DNA of 64,000 nucleotides from Trebonia sp963777905 (GCA_963777905.1 CAVZSM010000002.1:124001-188000); one strand, 5' to 3'; numbered from the stretch's first letter, positions 39,768-49,323 are shown. A program made the numbers and translations. The notes: generated from the letters alone by a model not told the origin.

Positions 39768-40757
39768 GTGGATCACGCGAGACTTGGCCGGAGCGGCCTG
39801 CAGGTGTCCCGGCTGTGCCTGGGGACGATGACGTTCGGATTGCAGAGCGACGAGGCGACCGGGTTCGCGATCATGGACCGGGCGGCAGAGGCGGGGGTGG
39901 ACTTCCTCGACTCGTCCGACGCCTACCCGCTCGGCGGTGACCTGGCCAGCCGCGGCCGCACCGAGGAAATCATCGGCCGCTGGATGCTGGGCAAGCGGGA
40001 CCGGTTCATCATCGCGACCAAGTGCTTCGCGCCGACCGGCCCTGCGCCGTTCGACGCGGGGAACTCCCGCAAGCACATCATGTCCGCGGTGGATGCCTCG
40101 CTGCGCCGGCTCCAGACCGACTACATCGACCTGTACCAGCTGCACGGCTACGACCTGGACACGCCGATCGATGAGACGCTGGGCGCGCTCGACGACCTCG
40201 TGCATTCCGGCAAGGTCCGCTACATCGGCTGTTCCAACTTCCTGACCTACCAGCTGGTCCGGGCGATCGGCCGCAGCGAGACCCTCCGGCTGGCCAGGTT
40301 CGATTCCGTGCAGCCGCGGTACAACCTGCTGTTCCGCCAGGTCGAGCGGGACATGCTGCCCTTCTGCGAGGAAGACGGCGTGGGCGTGATCCCTTACAAC
40401 CCGATCGCGGGCGGGCTGCTGTCCGGGAAGCACAGCGGCAGCGCGCCGCCGCCCGAGGGCCGCTTCACCCTCGGCTGGGCCGGGCAGATGTACCAGGAGC
40501 GGTACTGGAACGAGCGCGCGTTCGAGACCGTCGGGGCGCTCCGCAAGCTCGCCGACCAGGCCGGGACCAGCCTTGTCACGCTGTCGGTCGCCTGGGTGCT
40601 CGCCAGCAAGGCGGTCACCGCGCCGATCATCGGGGCCAGCCGGCCCGAGCAGCTCGACGCCAGCCTCGCCGCGGCGGAGTACAAGCTCGACCCCGACCTC
40701 AAGCGGCAAATGGACGAGCTGACCTACGAATACCGCCTAGGCGACGCCGCCCGCTGA
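39768..40757 (+). CDS. Aldo/keto reductase
   Basis: 329 residues of NADPH-dependent aldo/keto reductase barrel. It has RSGLQVSRLCLGTMTFG, the catalytic DSSDAYPLGG (the expected Tyr is in DAY), Lys in IIATKCF, and LQTDYIDLYQLHGYD with the His. The cofactor end shows PIIGASRPEQLDASLAA. GTG start. The product is cytoplasmic and its substrate is not inferable. Confidence 0.93.
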   Translation: MDHARLGRSGLQVSRLCLGTMTFGLQSDEATGFAIMDRAAEAGVDFLDSSDAYPLGGDLASRGRTEEIIGRWMLGKRDRFIIATKCFAPTGPAPFDAGNSRKHIMSAVDASLRRLQTDYIDLYQLHGYDLDTPIDETLGALDDLVHSGKVRYIGCSNFLTYQLVRAIGRSETLRLARFDSVQPRYNLLFRQVERDMLPFCEEDGVGVIPYNPIAGGLLSGKHSGSAPPPEGRFTLGWAGQMYQERYWNERAFETVGALRKLADQAGTSLVTLSVAWVLASKAVTAPIIGASRPEQLDASLAAAEYKLDPDLKRQMDELTYEYRLGDAAR

Positions 40758-40790
40758 GGCCTGGCCGCTGAGGCCTGGCCGCTGAGGCCG
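40753..40790 (+). repeat. 14-bp tandem repeat at the end of the aldo/keto reductase gene
   Basis: GCTGAGGCCTGGCC occurs twice in tandem and begins a third time, starting in the last codon and stop of the gene. Each unit contains a TGA. Probably slippage; no function inferred. Confidence 0.75.
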
Positions 40791-40794
40791 GCAA

Positions 40795-40862
40795 CTTCGT
40801 ATCACTTTTGGTCCTTCTGGCGTCCGTTTCGTCCGAATTTAAGGACAAAAAGTGATACGAAG
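40795..40862. terminator. Bidirectional terminator-like inverted repeat
   Basis: 22-bp arms (40795-40816 and 40841-40862) pair with one mismatch, around a 24-base spacer, between two convergent genes. The arms carry an AAAAAG/CTTTT run that gives a U-rich tract in either direction. The spacer contains GGCGTCCGTTTC, almost the same as the spacer of the inverted repeat at 13379-13425. Confidence 0.7.
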
Positions 40863-40889
40863 ATGAGCCCGGGCGGGGAGGAGTTGGGG

Positions 40890-42413
40890 CTAGGGGGTGC
40901 GGCGGAGAAGGGCTATGAAGATGGCGTCCGTGGTGTGGCGGTGGGGCCAGAGCTGCGCGAACTGAGGGGCGGGCGAGCGGATGTCCGGGACCGCGGAGAG
41001 GACCGCGGGGGCGGCCAGGATCTCGGTGGCCGGGGTGGAGCTCGCGACCGCGGTTACCACGTCGCGGGTTTCTGCCGGGACTGGCGAGCAGGTCACGTAG
41101 GCGACCACTCCCCCGGGACGGCAGGCCGCCAGGGCAGAGCGCAGCAGGGCGCGCTGCAGCTCGGCGAGGGCCGGCAGGTCCGATTCCGCCTTGCGCCAGC
41201 GGGCTTCCGGGCGGCGGCGCAAGGCGCCGAGGCCGGAGCAGGGGACGTCGAGCAGCACTCGGTCGAACGCGGCTTCGGGCCATGGGGGGCGCAGGCCGTC
41301 GGCCGTTATGACTGTCGTGCCGCTCCCGTGATGGGGGGTACGGGCCAGGGCGTCCCTGACCAATGCGGCGCGGTGTTCGTGGAGGTCGGCGGCGACCAGG
41401 CGGGCGCCAGCCTCTTCGGCAAGGCCGTACAGGAGGCGGGCTTTGCCGCCGGGGCCTGCGCACATGTCTAGCCATAGGCGGTCAGGGCCGTCGAGGGGGA
41501 CGGTCGCCAGCGCGATCGCGGCTAGCTGGCTGGCTTCGTCCTGGACGGCGGCTACGCCGTCGGCCACCAGGGATGCGGGGTCTCCGCCTGCGAGGGTGAA
41601 GCCGTAGGGGGACCACCGAGTGGGCCCAGCGCCCTCGGGCATGATCGCCTCGCGGGGCGGGCCGCCGGGGAAGGCGGCCATCGTGACGCGGGGGCGGTCG
41701 TTGCCTGCGGCCAGGGCAGCGGCTAGCTCTGTGTCCGCGGCGGGGCCGAGGGCGTCGCGGTAGGCGGCGACGATCCAGCGGGGGTAGCTGTAGCGGACCG
41801 CCAGGTAGCCCTCGGCGTCGGCCGCCGGGTCCGGGGCGACGAGCGGCAGCCAGGCGTCGAGGTCGCGGGTGGCGACCCGGCGCAGCACGGCGTTGACGTA
41901 GCCGGAGACGCGCGGGCCGGCCACGGTCCTGGCCAGGTCCACCGAGGTCGCCACGGCGGCGTGGGCGGCGACCCGGGTCGCCAGGAGCTGGTGCGCGCCG
42001 AGCCTGAGGACCTGCAGCACCGGCGGGTCCAGCTTGTCCAGGGGCCGGTCGCTGCACGCGGCGAGCACCGCGTCGTAGGTGCCGAGACCGCGCAGCGTGC
42101 CGTAGCTGAGCTCGGTGGCCAGCGCGGCGTCCCGGCCGGTGATGCCGCGCTCGGCAAGCAGCCTGGGCAGCAGCAGGTTCGCGTAGGACTGGCGGGTTTC
42201 CACGGCGGCGAGGACGTCGTAGGCGGTGCGCCGCGGCAGGTCCGCGCCGCGGCCTGTGTTACCGCGGCCAGTGCCGGGCCGGCCCGTGGTTGAGGGGTCG
42301 GCGCCGGTGCGGTTCGTGCTGGCGCTGCCCTGGTCGCCGCGGCGGGTGCCAGCGCGGCCAGTCGTGCCGCGGCGGCCTGGCGCGCCCCGGCGGGGGCCTC
42401 GGTAGGCGGCCAT
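40890..42413 (-). CDS. rsmB: 16S rRNA (cytosine-C5) methyltransferase RsmB-like
   Basis: 507 residues. A basic, low-complexity N-terminus of about 60 residues is followed by a NusB-like RNA-binding domain (TAYDVLAAVETRQSYANLLLP) and a SAM-dependent methyltransferase: DMCAGPGGKARLL, DRVLLDVPCSGLGALRRRPEARWR with the first Cys, and YVTCSPVPAET with the second. Predicted to methylate C967 of 16S rRNA. It lies 2 bases after fmt. Confidence 0.92.
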   Translation of the reverse strand: MAAYRGPRRGAPGRRGTTGRAGTRRGDQGSASTNRTGADPSTTGRPGTGRGNTGRGADLPRRTAYDVLAAVETRQSYANLLLPRLLAERGITGRDAALATELSYGTLRGLGTYDAVLAACSDRPLDKLDPPVLQVLRLGAHQLLATRVAAHAAVATSVDLARTVAGPRVSGYVNAVLRRVATRDLDAWLPLVAPDPAADAEGYLAVRYSYPRWIVAAYRDALGPAADTELAAALAAGNDRPRVTMAAFPGGPPREAIMPEGAGPTRWSPYGFTLAGGDPASLVADGVAAVQDEASQLAAIALATVPLDGPDRLWLDMCAGPGGKARLLYGLAEEAGARLVAADLHEHRAALVRDALARTPHHGSGTTVITADGLRPPWPEAAFDRVLLDVPCSGLGALRRRPEARWRKAESDLPALAELQRALLRSALAACRPGGVVAYVTCSPVPAETRDVVTAVASSTPATEILAAPAVLSAVPDIRSPAPQFAQLWPHRHTTDAIFIALLRRTP

Positions 42414-42415
42414 GG

Positions 42416-43354
42416 TCAGCTGAAGCCTAGGTGCGTCGCCGGCTCCGCGTGCAGGCCCCGGGCCCAGTCGGCGGCGGGCATCCGGCGCTTGCCAGGGGGC
42501 TGCACGTCGCCGAGGCGGACCGGGCGCGAGCCAGTGCCCGCGTAGACCGCGCCGCGCTCGACGCGCAGCTCGCCAGGGGCGAGGCTGGCGCCGGGGATGT
42601 CCGGCAGCAGCGCTACCGGCCAGAGCTTGATCCTGGCGCCGTCGAACTCCGTCCAGGCGCCGGGGTCCGGGGTGCAGGCGCGGATCTGGCGGTCGGTCAG
42701 GTGCGCGGGCAGATTCCAGTCCACCCGGGCGTCCTCCGGGGTCAGCTTCGGTGCGAGGCTGACGCCGTCCGCCGACTGCGGCAGGGCGCGGACGGTGCCG
42801 TCCTCGATGCCGTCCAGGGTCGCGACCAGGAGTTCCGCGCCGCTCGCGGCGAGCCGGTCCAGCAGGTCGCCGGCGGTGTCCGTGGGCCTGATCGGCTCGG
42901 TGAGGACGCCGAACACGGGGCCGGCGTCCAGCTCCCTGACGATCTGGAAGGTGGTCGCGCCGGTGATGTCGTCCCCGTGCAAGATCGCGTGCTGCACCGG
43001 CGCCGCGCCGCGCCAGGCGGGCAGCACCGAGAAGTGCAGGTTCACCCAGCCGTGCCGCGGGATGCCGAGGACCGACTGCGGGAGCAGCGCCCCGTACGCC
43101 GTGACCGGGCAGCAGTCGGGCGCGATCTCGCGCAGCCTCTCCTGGAAGGAAGGATCGCCCGGGCGGACGGGCTTCAGCACCTCAATGCCGAGCTCGCCGG
43201 CGACCATGGCGACCGGGGACGGCTCCACCCGCCTGCCGCGCCCGGCCGGCGCGTCCGGCCTGGTGATGACCGCCTCGACGGTGTGCTGGGACGTCAGCAG
43301 GGCGCGCAGCGCGGTCACCGCGACGGGCGGGGTACCGGCGAAGACGAGGCGCAC
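42416..43354 (-). CDS. fmt: Methionyl-tRNA formyltransferase
   Basis: Formylates initiator Met-tRNA using 10-formyl-THF. The 312-residue protein starts MRLVFAGTPPVAV, and has the catalytic region HFSVLPAWRGAAPVQHAILHGD (family LPxxRGAAPxxxAI) and a C-terminal OB-like domain. It lies between def and rsmB, the standard order; 16 bases after def. Confidence 0.97.
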   Translation of the reverse strand: MRLVFAGTPPVAVTALRALLTSQHTVEAVITRPDAPAGRGRRVEPSPVAMVAGELGIEVLKPVRPGDPSFQERLREIAPDCCPVTAYGALLPQSVLGIPRHGWVNLHFSVLPAWRGAAPVQHAILHGDDITGATTFQIVRELDAGPVFGVLTEPIRPTDTAGDLLDRLAASGAELLVATLDGIEDGTVRALPQSADGVSLAPKLTPEDARVDWNLPAHLTDRQIRACTPDPGAWTEFDGARIKLWPVALLPDIPGASLAPGELRVERGAVYAGTGSRPVRLGDVQPPGKRRMPAADWARGLHAEPATHLGFS

Positions 43355-43370
43355 GAAAAGGGCCGCCCCT

Positions 43371-43910
43371 TCAGGAGATCCGCTGGGTCGCGTGCGGCGA
43401 GACCTTCACCTCGGGGGCGGGCTCCCCGTTCCATTCGGCTTCCCTGATGGCCTTCATCGCGAGCTTGCGCTGCTTCTTGTCGAGCCGGTCGATGAACAGG
43501 ATGCCGTCGAGATGGTCGGTCTCGTGCTGGACGCAGCGGGCGAGCAGCTCGCTGCCCTCGATCGTCACCGGGTCGCCGTACATGTTGAACCCGGTGGCGA
43601 CGACCCGCGGCGCGCGCGGCGTCGGGAACACCAGGCCGGGCAGCGACAGGCAGGCCTCGTCGTCTTCCTCCTGCTCGCCGTCCAGCCCGAGCACCGGGTT
43701 GATCAGGTGCCCCGGCTCCTCTCCCACGTGGTAGGTGAACACCCGCAGGCTGACGCCGATCTGCGGCGCGGCGAGGCCGACACCGGGCGCGTCGACCATC
43801 GTCTCGGTGAGGTCCCTGACGAGGTTGCGCAGCTCAAGGTCGAAATCCGTCACCGGCTCGGCCGGGGTGCGCAGCACCGGATCACCGAAGAGCCGGATGG
43901 GCCTGATCAA
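43371..43910 (-). CDS. def: Peptide deformylase
   Basis: Removes the N-formyl group from new proteins. 179 residues with all three metal motifs: GVGLAAPQIG, EACLSLPG (Gly to Ala in the usual EGCLS, with the metal Cys kept) and QHETDHLDG. A C-terminal extension of about 20 residues is usual for actinobacteria. First of the def-fmt-rsmB run, 90 bases after priA. Confidence 0.97.
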   Translation of the reverse strand: MIRPIRLFGDPVLRTPAEPVTDFDLELRNLVRDLTETMVDAPGVGLAAPQIGVSLRVFTYHVGEEPGHLINPVLGLDGEQEEDDEACLSLPGLVFPTPRAPRVVATGFNMYGDPVTIEGSELLARCVQHETDHLDGILFIDRLDKKQRKLAMKAIREAEWNGEPAPEVKVSPHATQRIS

Positions 43911-43999
43911 CGGGCAGTCCTCTCACGTAGCGGTCGCCGTACGCCGCCGGCGCCGCCTCGAATGGCAAGCGCTTGTTCACCATGAATTCTATCGACGGG

Positions 44000-46024
44000 C
44001 TAGATCAATTCGGCCGGGTCGAGCTGCACCCGGACCGGGCCTGCATCCTTCCGCGCGCTGCGCGCCGCCTGCGCCGCGTGCAGCGCGCGGGCCAGCGCCG
44101 CGCCCTCGTCCCGCGGCGCCCGGACGAGGGCGCGGACCGTGCCGGACCGCGCCTCATCGCGGGCCGCGCCGCGGTCGGCGGGGACAGGCCCGAGAACCTC
44201 GAAGCCCTCCGCGACGCCGCTGAGCAGGGTGGCCACGGCGGCGGGCTCGCCGGTGACCGCCGCCATCCGCACCGCGGGCGGGAACCCGAGCTCGGCGCGG
44301 TCGGCTAGCTCCCGTGCCGCGAAGCCCGCCGGGTCCCAGCGGATCAGCGCCTGCACGGCGGGCAGCGCGGCGTCGGCGTGCACCAGCACCGTTCCGTCGG
44401 CGCTGACCAGGGCCGCCGCGGCCAGCCAGCGGCGCAGCGCCTCCTCCCCCGCGCGCAGGCTCGGCCGGCCGAGCAGCGCCCAGCCGTCAAGCAGCAGCGC
44501 GGCGGCGTAGCGGCCGAGCGGCTCCGCGCCAGGGGTGGCGATCACCAGCGCGGGCTCACCGGAGACCTGCGGGATGACTTTGTCGCCGCCGGATGTGCGC
44601 ACGGTGACGGTCGGGAACGCCCGGCCCAGCTCCTCGGCGGTACGCGCCGCGCCGGTCACGATCGCGCGGAGCTTGTCATGGCCGCAGTGCGGACAGGTCC
44701 AGGCGGCGGCCTTGGCGCCGCACCAGCGGCAGTCCGGCGTCGCGTGCTGGGCGGCCAGCTCGAGCGGCCCGTTGCAGCGCGCACAGCGGGCCTGCGCGCG
44801 GCACCGGCCGCAGGCGATCGCGGCCAGGTAGCCGCGGCGCGGCACCTGCACGAGGACGGGGCCGTCCGCCAGGGCAGCGCGGGCGGTGCGCAGCGCCAGG
44901 CTGGGCAGCCGGGCCGTCGTGGCGGCCTCGTCCCTGCCGAGTTCGGCGTCGTCGAGAGCGGGCCTGACCCGCGGGGCGGTTTTCCGCAGCGTCGCCCTGG
45001 ACGGCTCGAGCGGCCGCGCCCAGCCCGAGGTCACGAGCTGCGCGAGTTCCGCGGTGCGGGCGAACCCGCCGATCAGGGCGGCGGCGCCGGCCCGGTGCGC
45101 GCGCAGGGCCAGCACCTCCCTGGCGTGCGGGTAGGGCGCTCGCGGCTCGGCGTGCAGGTCGTCGCCGTCGTCCCAGAGCACCACCAGCCCCAGGTCCCTG
45201 ACGGGGGCGAACATCGCGGCGCGGGTGCCGGCCACGATCGGCGCCGCACCGCGCAGCGCGGTGAGCCAGCGCCGGTACCGCTCCGCGGGGCCGAGGTCGG
45301 CGGTGAGCGTGACGTGCCAGGACCCGAATTGCCGCAGCGCCTCGTCGACGCGGGCCAGGTCGCGCGTGTCGGGCACCACGATCACCGTGCCACGTCCCGC
45401 GCTCGCGCAGGTGACGGCCGCGCGGGCTATCTCCTCCGGCCAGGTCGCGCCCGGCAGCGCTGTCCACGCGGCGCGGGCGGGCCTCCTGTCGTGCAGCGCG
45501 TCGAGGAACGCCAGGCCCGCGGGGTACCTGTCCCAGGAGCCGGGCTCCGGGCGAGGCGGCGGCTCGCGCCCGGTATCCCGGCCCGCGTCGGCCGGCTCGT
45601 CTCCGTCCGGCGGCTGTTTCGCCTCGGTCGCGGCGTGCCGTTGCGGGATCGCGAGGCGCAGCACGTCGGCGAGCGTCCCCGCGTACCGGTCCGCGACGGC
45701 CCGCGCCAGCCCGGCGATCTCGGGTGTCAGCACCTGCTCGGCGGACACCACCCGTTCCAGGTAGCTGAGCCGTCCCTGGTGCTCGCTGGCGCTCGCGCGC
45801 TCCAGGATGAAGCCGTCGGTCAGCTGTCCGGCGAACCTGACCCGTACCCGCACCCCGGGAAGCGCCTGGGCGGCGAGCCGCTCCGGAACCAGGTAGTCGA
45901 ACGGCCGGTCCAGGTGGGCGAGCGGGATGTCCACCGCGACGCGGGCGACCGGGCAGTCAGGCGCGGGACGCAGGGTCCGCGGCTCCTTCTTGGCCCTGCC
46001 GCCTGCGCGCTGCCTGTTCGCCAC
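44000..46024 (-). CDS. priA: Primosomal protein N' (PriA), helicase-degenerate
   Basis: 674 residues. The N-terminal DNA-binding domain (VDIPLAHLDRPFDYLVPERL) and both zinc motifs (CGRCRAQARCARC; CRWCGAKAAAWTCPHC) are present. The helicase core has lost its ATP sites: Walker A reads LPGATWPEE and the DEAH position reads WDDGDD. This is the normal actinobacterial form, a presumed replication-restart factor without helicase activity. Confidence 0.92.
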   Translation of the reverse strand: MANRQRAGGRAKKEPRTLRPAPDCPVARVAVDIPLAHLDRPFDYLVPERLAAQALPGVRVRVRFAGQLTDGFILERASASEHQGRLSYLERVVSAEQVLTPEIAGLARAVADRYAGTLADVLRLAIPQRHAATEAKQPPDGDEPADAGRDTGREPPPRPEPGSWDRYPAGLAFLDALHDRRPARAAWTALPGATWPEEIARAAVTCASAGRGTVIVVPDTRDLARVDEALRQFGSWHVTLTADLGPAERYRRWLTALRGAAPIVAGTRAAMFAPVRDLGLVVLWDDGDDLHAEPRAPYPHAREVLALRAHRAGAAALIGGFARTAELAQLVTSGWARPLEPSRATLRKTAPRVRPALDDAELGRDEAATTARLPSLALRTARAALADGPVLVQVPRRGYLAAIACGRCRAQARCARCNGPLELAAQHATPDCRWCGAKAAAWTCPHCGHDKLRAIVTGAARTAEELGRAFPTVTVRTSGGDKVIPQVSGEPALVIATPGAEPLGRYAAALLLDGWALLGRPSLRAGEEALRRWLAAAALVSADGTVLVHADAALPAVQALIRWDPAGFAARELADRAELGFPPAVRMAAVTGEPAAVATLLSGVAEGFEVLGPVPADRGAARDEARSGTVRALVRAPRDEGAALARALHAAQAARSARKDAGPVRVQLDPAELI

Positions 46025-46071
46025 CGTCCCGTCCTACCACGCTCCGGGGGGCGGCTGAGCCAGGAGACGCC

Positions 46072-46168
46072 AGCGGCCGGGCACGGGAAGCCGCAATACC
46101 CGTGCCCGGCCGCTCGCGGGCTAACCGGCCGGCCCAGTCCAGGGGGATGGGGGGCGGGAACCCCCCAT
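46072..46168. terminator. Pair of strong hairpins between the DUF397 gene and priA
   Basis: 16-bp perfect inverted repeat at 46072-46087 / 46099-46114 (11-base loop), then an 8-bp one, ATGGGGGG at 46147-46154 with 46161-46168. They lie downstream of the DUF397 gene and upstream of priA on the same strand, so they should isolate the two transcripts. Confidence 0.6.
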
Positions 46169-46226
46169 GCCTGGAATGGCACCCGGCCGGCTAAGCCAGC
46201 GCGGGTTCTACTGTAACCGGGTCTTA

Positions 46227-46463
46227 CTAGCCGAGCAGGTCGTCGAAGTCGCCCGCTCGAAGAGCGCTGACCATGGCCCGGACCGCGTTGGCCGGGTAAA
46301 TCAGCGCCGTGCCCTTGGGGTCGCGCGAGTTGCGCATCGCGACCGTGGCGGAGTCGAGGCGGGCAAGCTCGACGCAGGCCCCCTGCGAATTGCTGCGCTC
46401 ACTCTTACGCCACACCGCGCCGTCCAGCCGCGTGGCGGAGATCCCGTTGTAAATGTCCTGCAT
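46227..46463 (-). CDS. DUF397 domain protein
   Basis: 78 residues: AVWRKSERSNSQGACVELARLDSATVAMRNSRDPKGTAL..., the DUF397 pattern of WRKS..CVEVA..VAVRDSKDP, ending RAGDFDDLLG. Such proteins usually sit beside an XRE-type DNA-binding partner in WhiJ/AbaA-like developmental switches; here no partner gene is adjacent. ATG at 46463 has AGGAGACGAG upstream. The upstream region carries palindromes that may be operators. Confidence 0.9.
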   Translation of the reverse strand: MQDIYNGISATRLDGAVWRKSERSNSQGACVELARLDSATVAMRNSRDPKGTALIYPANAVRAMVSALRAGDFDDLLG

Positions 46464-46814
46464 TGTCTCTCGTCTCCTGACGCATTGACTCGGACCATGT
46501 CTAGCTGCTGCTGCCACGGCCCAGCGCACTAGCTGCCGGTCCCCGTTGCACATGACCGGTTTCTGCCGATCCCTGACACTCACCGGTCGTACGAGAAAGA
46601 GCTTAGCGCATGCACGTGCATCCGCAACGGATTTCGCACTTTCATACGCATACGCATCTGCACGGGCCACTCAGGGGACTTGTTTTATAGAAAACAACTT
46701 CCCCTACTACGGTACGTGATCTGCCCAAGGTATGGGCGGTTGATGAGGGAAGTATGAGCTGTTCATGTCCCCGTTACCCGCTTTGGGCGGTTCGACGGGA
46801 GCCGAAATGTCTTA
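46464..46814. other. Gene-free region with operator-like palindromes
   Basis: 351 bases between the DUF397 gene and metK, AT-richer than the surroundings. It contains ATGCACGTGCAT (46610-46621, perfect 12-bp palindrome), a nearby direct repeat of ATACGC (about 46644-46655) and TTGTTTT-ATAG-AAAACAA (46680-46697). The last lies about 120 bases beyond the metK stop and could also serve as its terminator. Confidence 0.5.
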
Positions 46815-48008
46815 TTACAGGCCGACGGCGGCGCGCAGCTGGGCGGCGCGGTCGATGCGCTCCCAGGAGAAGTCGGGCTCGGAGCGGCCGAAGTGACCGT
46901 ACGCGGCCGTCTGCGCGTAGATCGGGCGCAGCAGGTCGAGGCTGGCGATGATCGCCCGCGGCCGCAGGTCGAAGACCTCGGAGATCGCGTCCTGGATCCG
47001 TTCCACCGGCACCCGCTCGGTGCCGAAGCACTCGACGAAGAGCCCGACCGGCTTGGCCTTGCCGATCGCGTACGCGACCTGCGCCTCACAGCGGTCGGCC
47101 AGCTCCGCCGCCACCACATTCTTGGCCACCCACCGCATCGCGTAGGCGGCGCTGCGGTCCACCTTCGACGGGTCCTTGCCGGAGAAGGCACCGCCGCCGT
47201 GCCTGGCCATGCCGCCGTAGGTGTCGATGATGATCTTGCGCCCGGTGAGGCCCGCGTCGCCCATCGGGCCGCCGATCTCGAACCGCCCGGTCGGGTTGAC
47301 CAGCAGCCGGTACCCGGCGGTGTCGAGCCCGAACTCGGCGAGCACCGGCTCGACAACGTAGTCCTTGACGTCCGGCGCGAGCAGTTCCTTCAGGTTGATG
47401 TCCGGGGCGTGCTGAGTGGAGACGACCACGGTGTCCAGCCGCACCGGCCGGTCCCCCGCGTACTCCACGGTCACCTGGGTCTTGCCGTCCGGCCGCAGGT
47501 AGGGAACGGTGCCGGAGCGGCGCACCTCGGACAGCCGGCGGGCCAGCTTGTGCGCCATCATGATCGGCAGCGGCATCAGCTCGGGGGTCTCCCGGCAGGC
47601 GTAGCCGAACATCAGGCCCTGGTCGCCTGCCCCCTGCCTGTCGTAGTCCTCGGTGCCTTCGCCCTCGCGGAACTCGTACGCGTCCGTCACGCCCTGGGCG
47701 ATGTCCGCCGACTGCGACCCGATGGAGACAGACACACCGCAGGACGCCCCGTCGTACCCCTTGGCCGAGGAGTCGTAGCCGATCTGCAGGATCTTCTCCC
47801 TGATGATGCCGGGGATGTCCACGTAGGTCTTCGTGCTGACCTCGCCGGCGACGTGGACCTGCCCGGTCGTGATGAGCGTCTCCACCGCCACCCTGCTGCC
47901 AGCGTCGTCCTTGATCATCGCGTCGAGGATGGCATCGCTGATCTGGTCGGCCATCTTGTCGGGATGGCCTTCAGTCACCGATTCCGAGGTAAACAGCCGA
48001 CGGGCCAC
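46815..48008 (-). CDS. metK: S-adenosylmethionine synthetase
   Basis: Makes SAM from Met and ATP. 397 residues. It has FTSESVTEGHPDKMADQISDA, the catalytic loop and P-loop-like GDAGLTGRKIIIDTYGG, and GGGAFSGKDPSKVDRSAAYA. No SAM riboswitch is seen in the 79-base gap to coaBC. Confidence 0.98.
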   Translation of the reverse strand: MARRLFTSESVTEGHPDKMADQISDAILDAMIKDDAGSRVAVETLITTGQVHVAGEVSTKTYVDIPGIIREKILQIGYDSSAKGYDGASCGVSVSIGSQSADIAQGVTDAYEFREGEGTEDYDRQGAGDQGLMFGYACRETPELMPLPIMMAHKLARRLSEVRRSGTVPYLRPDGKTQVTVEYAGDRPVRLDTVVVSTQHAPDINLKELLAPDVKDYVVEPVLAEFGLDTAGYRLLVNPTGRFEIGGPMGDAGLTGRKIIIDTYGGMARHGGGAFSGKDPSKVDRSAAYAMRWVAKNVVAAELADRCEAQVAYAIGKAKPVGLFVECFGTERVPVERIQDAISEVFDLRPRAIIASLDLLRPIYAQTAAYGHFGRSEPDFSWERIDRAAQLRAAVGL

Positions 48009-48087
48009 GTTCTTTCTCCATCCATTTGCTCAGCAGACCTGGCAGAGTGTAGCCGCCAGCGGCGACCGGCGGCGCAGGGCGCGGGTT

Positions 48088-49323
48088 TCAGCCCAGCCGC
48101 GCGGCGACCAGGTCCCAGACGACGCTGGCCAGCGCGTCCTTGGACCGCCGCGGGATCGGCGTCTGGCCGCCGCCGGCGTCGAGCACGACGGCCTCGTTGT
48201 CGCCGGCGCCGAACCCGAGCCCGCCGCCCACCTGGTTGACCACGAGCAGGTCGCATCCCTTGCGGGCCAGCTTGGCCTGGGCGGCCGTCAGGTCCAGGTC
48301 GGTCTCGGCCGCGAACCCGACGAGCACCTGGCCCGCCGGGCCGTGCGCCGCCCGGCGCGCGGCCAGGTCCGCGAGGATGTCGGGATTTTCCGTCAGCGCG
48401 ATCGGGCCGGGCACGCGGGGACCGGGACCGTCCTTCTTGATCTTCTGGCCGCTGCGCGCCGCGGGGCGGAAGTCCGCGACCGCCGCGGTCATCACCACCG
48501 CGTCCGCGGTCCGCGCCTCGTCGAGCATCGCGGCGTGCATGTCCCTGGCGGAGACGACGCGGATGACCTTCACCCCGGCGGGGTCGGGCAGCTCGACGTT
48601 CGCGGCGACCACGGTCACCTCCGCGCCGCGTGCCGCCGCGGACCTCGCGAACGCGTAGCCCTGCCTGCCTGTCGACCAGTTGCCGAGGAAGCGGACCGGA
48701 TCGAGTTCCTCCCGCGTCCCGCCGGCCGAGACGACCACCCGCCGGCCCGCCATCGCGGCGAACGGGGCGGCTGCGGAGCCGGCCGCGTCCGTTCGGGATG
48801 AAAGCACCGATTCCGCCAGCGCGAAGAGCTCGGCCGGCTCAGGAAGCCGCCCCTTGCCGCTGTCCGCGCCGGTAAGGCGGCCGGTGGCGGGCTCGACGAC
48901 CAGCGCGCCGCGGGTCCGCAGCGTCGCCACGTTGTGCTGGGTGGCGGGGTGCTCCCACATCTCGGTATGCATCGCCGGCGCGTACATCACCGGGCAGCGG
49001 GCCGTCAGCAGCGTCGCGGTCAGCAGGTCCGCGGCCAGTCCCGCGGCGGCGCGGGCGAGCACGTCGGCGGTCGCCGGCGCGACCAGCACCAGGTCCGCGC
49101 TCTGCCCGAGGCGTACGTGGGGGACGTCGGCGACGTCGGTCCACACGTCGGCCGCGACCGGCTCACCGGACAGCGCCGCCCAGGTCGGTTCGCCGACGAA
49201 GCGCAGCGCGTCGGGGGTGGGCACGACCCGCACGCGGTGGCCCGCCTCTTTGAGCAGGCGCAACAGCTCACATGCTTTGTACGCGGCGATTCCGGCGCCG
49301 ACACCGAGGATGACGCGCGCCAT
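48088..49323 (-). CDS. coaBC: CoaBC: phosphopantothenoylcysteine synthetase/decarboxylase
   Basis: Two consecutive steps of coenzyme A synthesis. 411 residues. CoaC half (1-180): GVGAGIAAYKACELLRLL, active-site His (VPHVRLG), APAMHTEMWEHPATQHN. CoaB half (190-411): VVVSAGGTREELDPVRFLGNWSTGRQGYA, AAVADFRP, and KIKK. Standard position between rpoZ and metK. Confidence 0.96.
   Translation of the reverse strand: MARVILGVGAGIAAYKACELLRLLKEAGHRVRVVPTPDALRFVGEPTWAALSGEPVAADVWTDVADVPHVRLGQSADLVLVAPATADVLARAAAGLAADLLTATLLTARCPVMYAPAMHTEMWEHPATQHNVATLRTRGALVVEPATGRLTGADSGKGRLPEPAELFALAESVLSSRTDAAGSAAAPFAAMAGRRVVVSAGGTREELDPVRFLGNWSTGRQGYAFARSAAARGAEVTVVAANVELPDPAGVKVIRVVSARDMHAAMLDEARTADAVVMTAAVADFRPAARSGQKIKKDGPGPRVPGPIALTENPDILADLAARRAAHGPAGQVLVGFAAETDLDLTAAQAKLARKGCDLLVVNQVGGGLGFGAGDNEAVVLDAGGGQTPIPRRSKDALASVVWDLVAARLG

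Noticed and set aside
48009..48087. SAM riboswitch before metK
   Set aside because: The 79-base gap is too short and shows none of the conserved SAM aptamer blocks.
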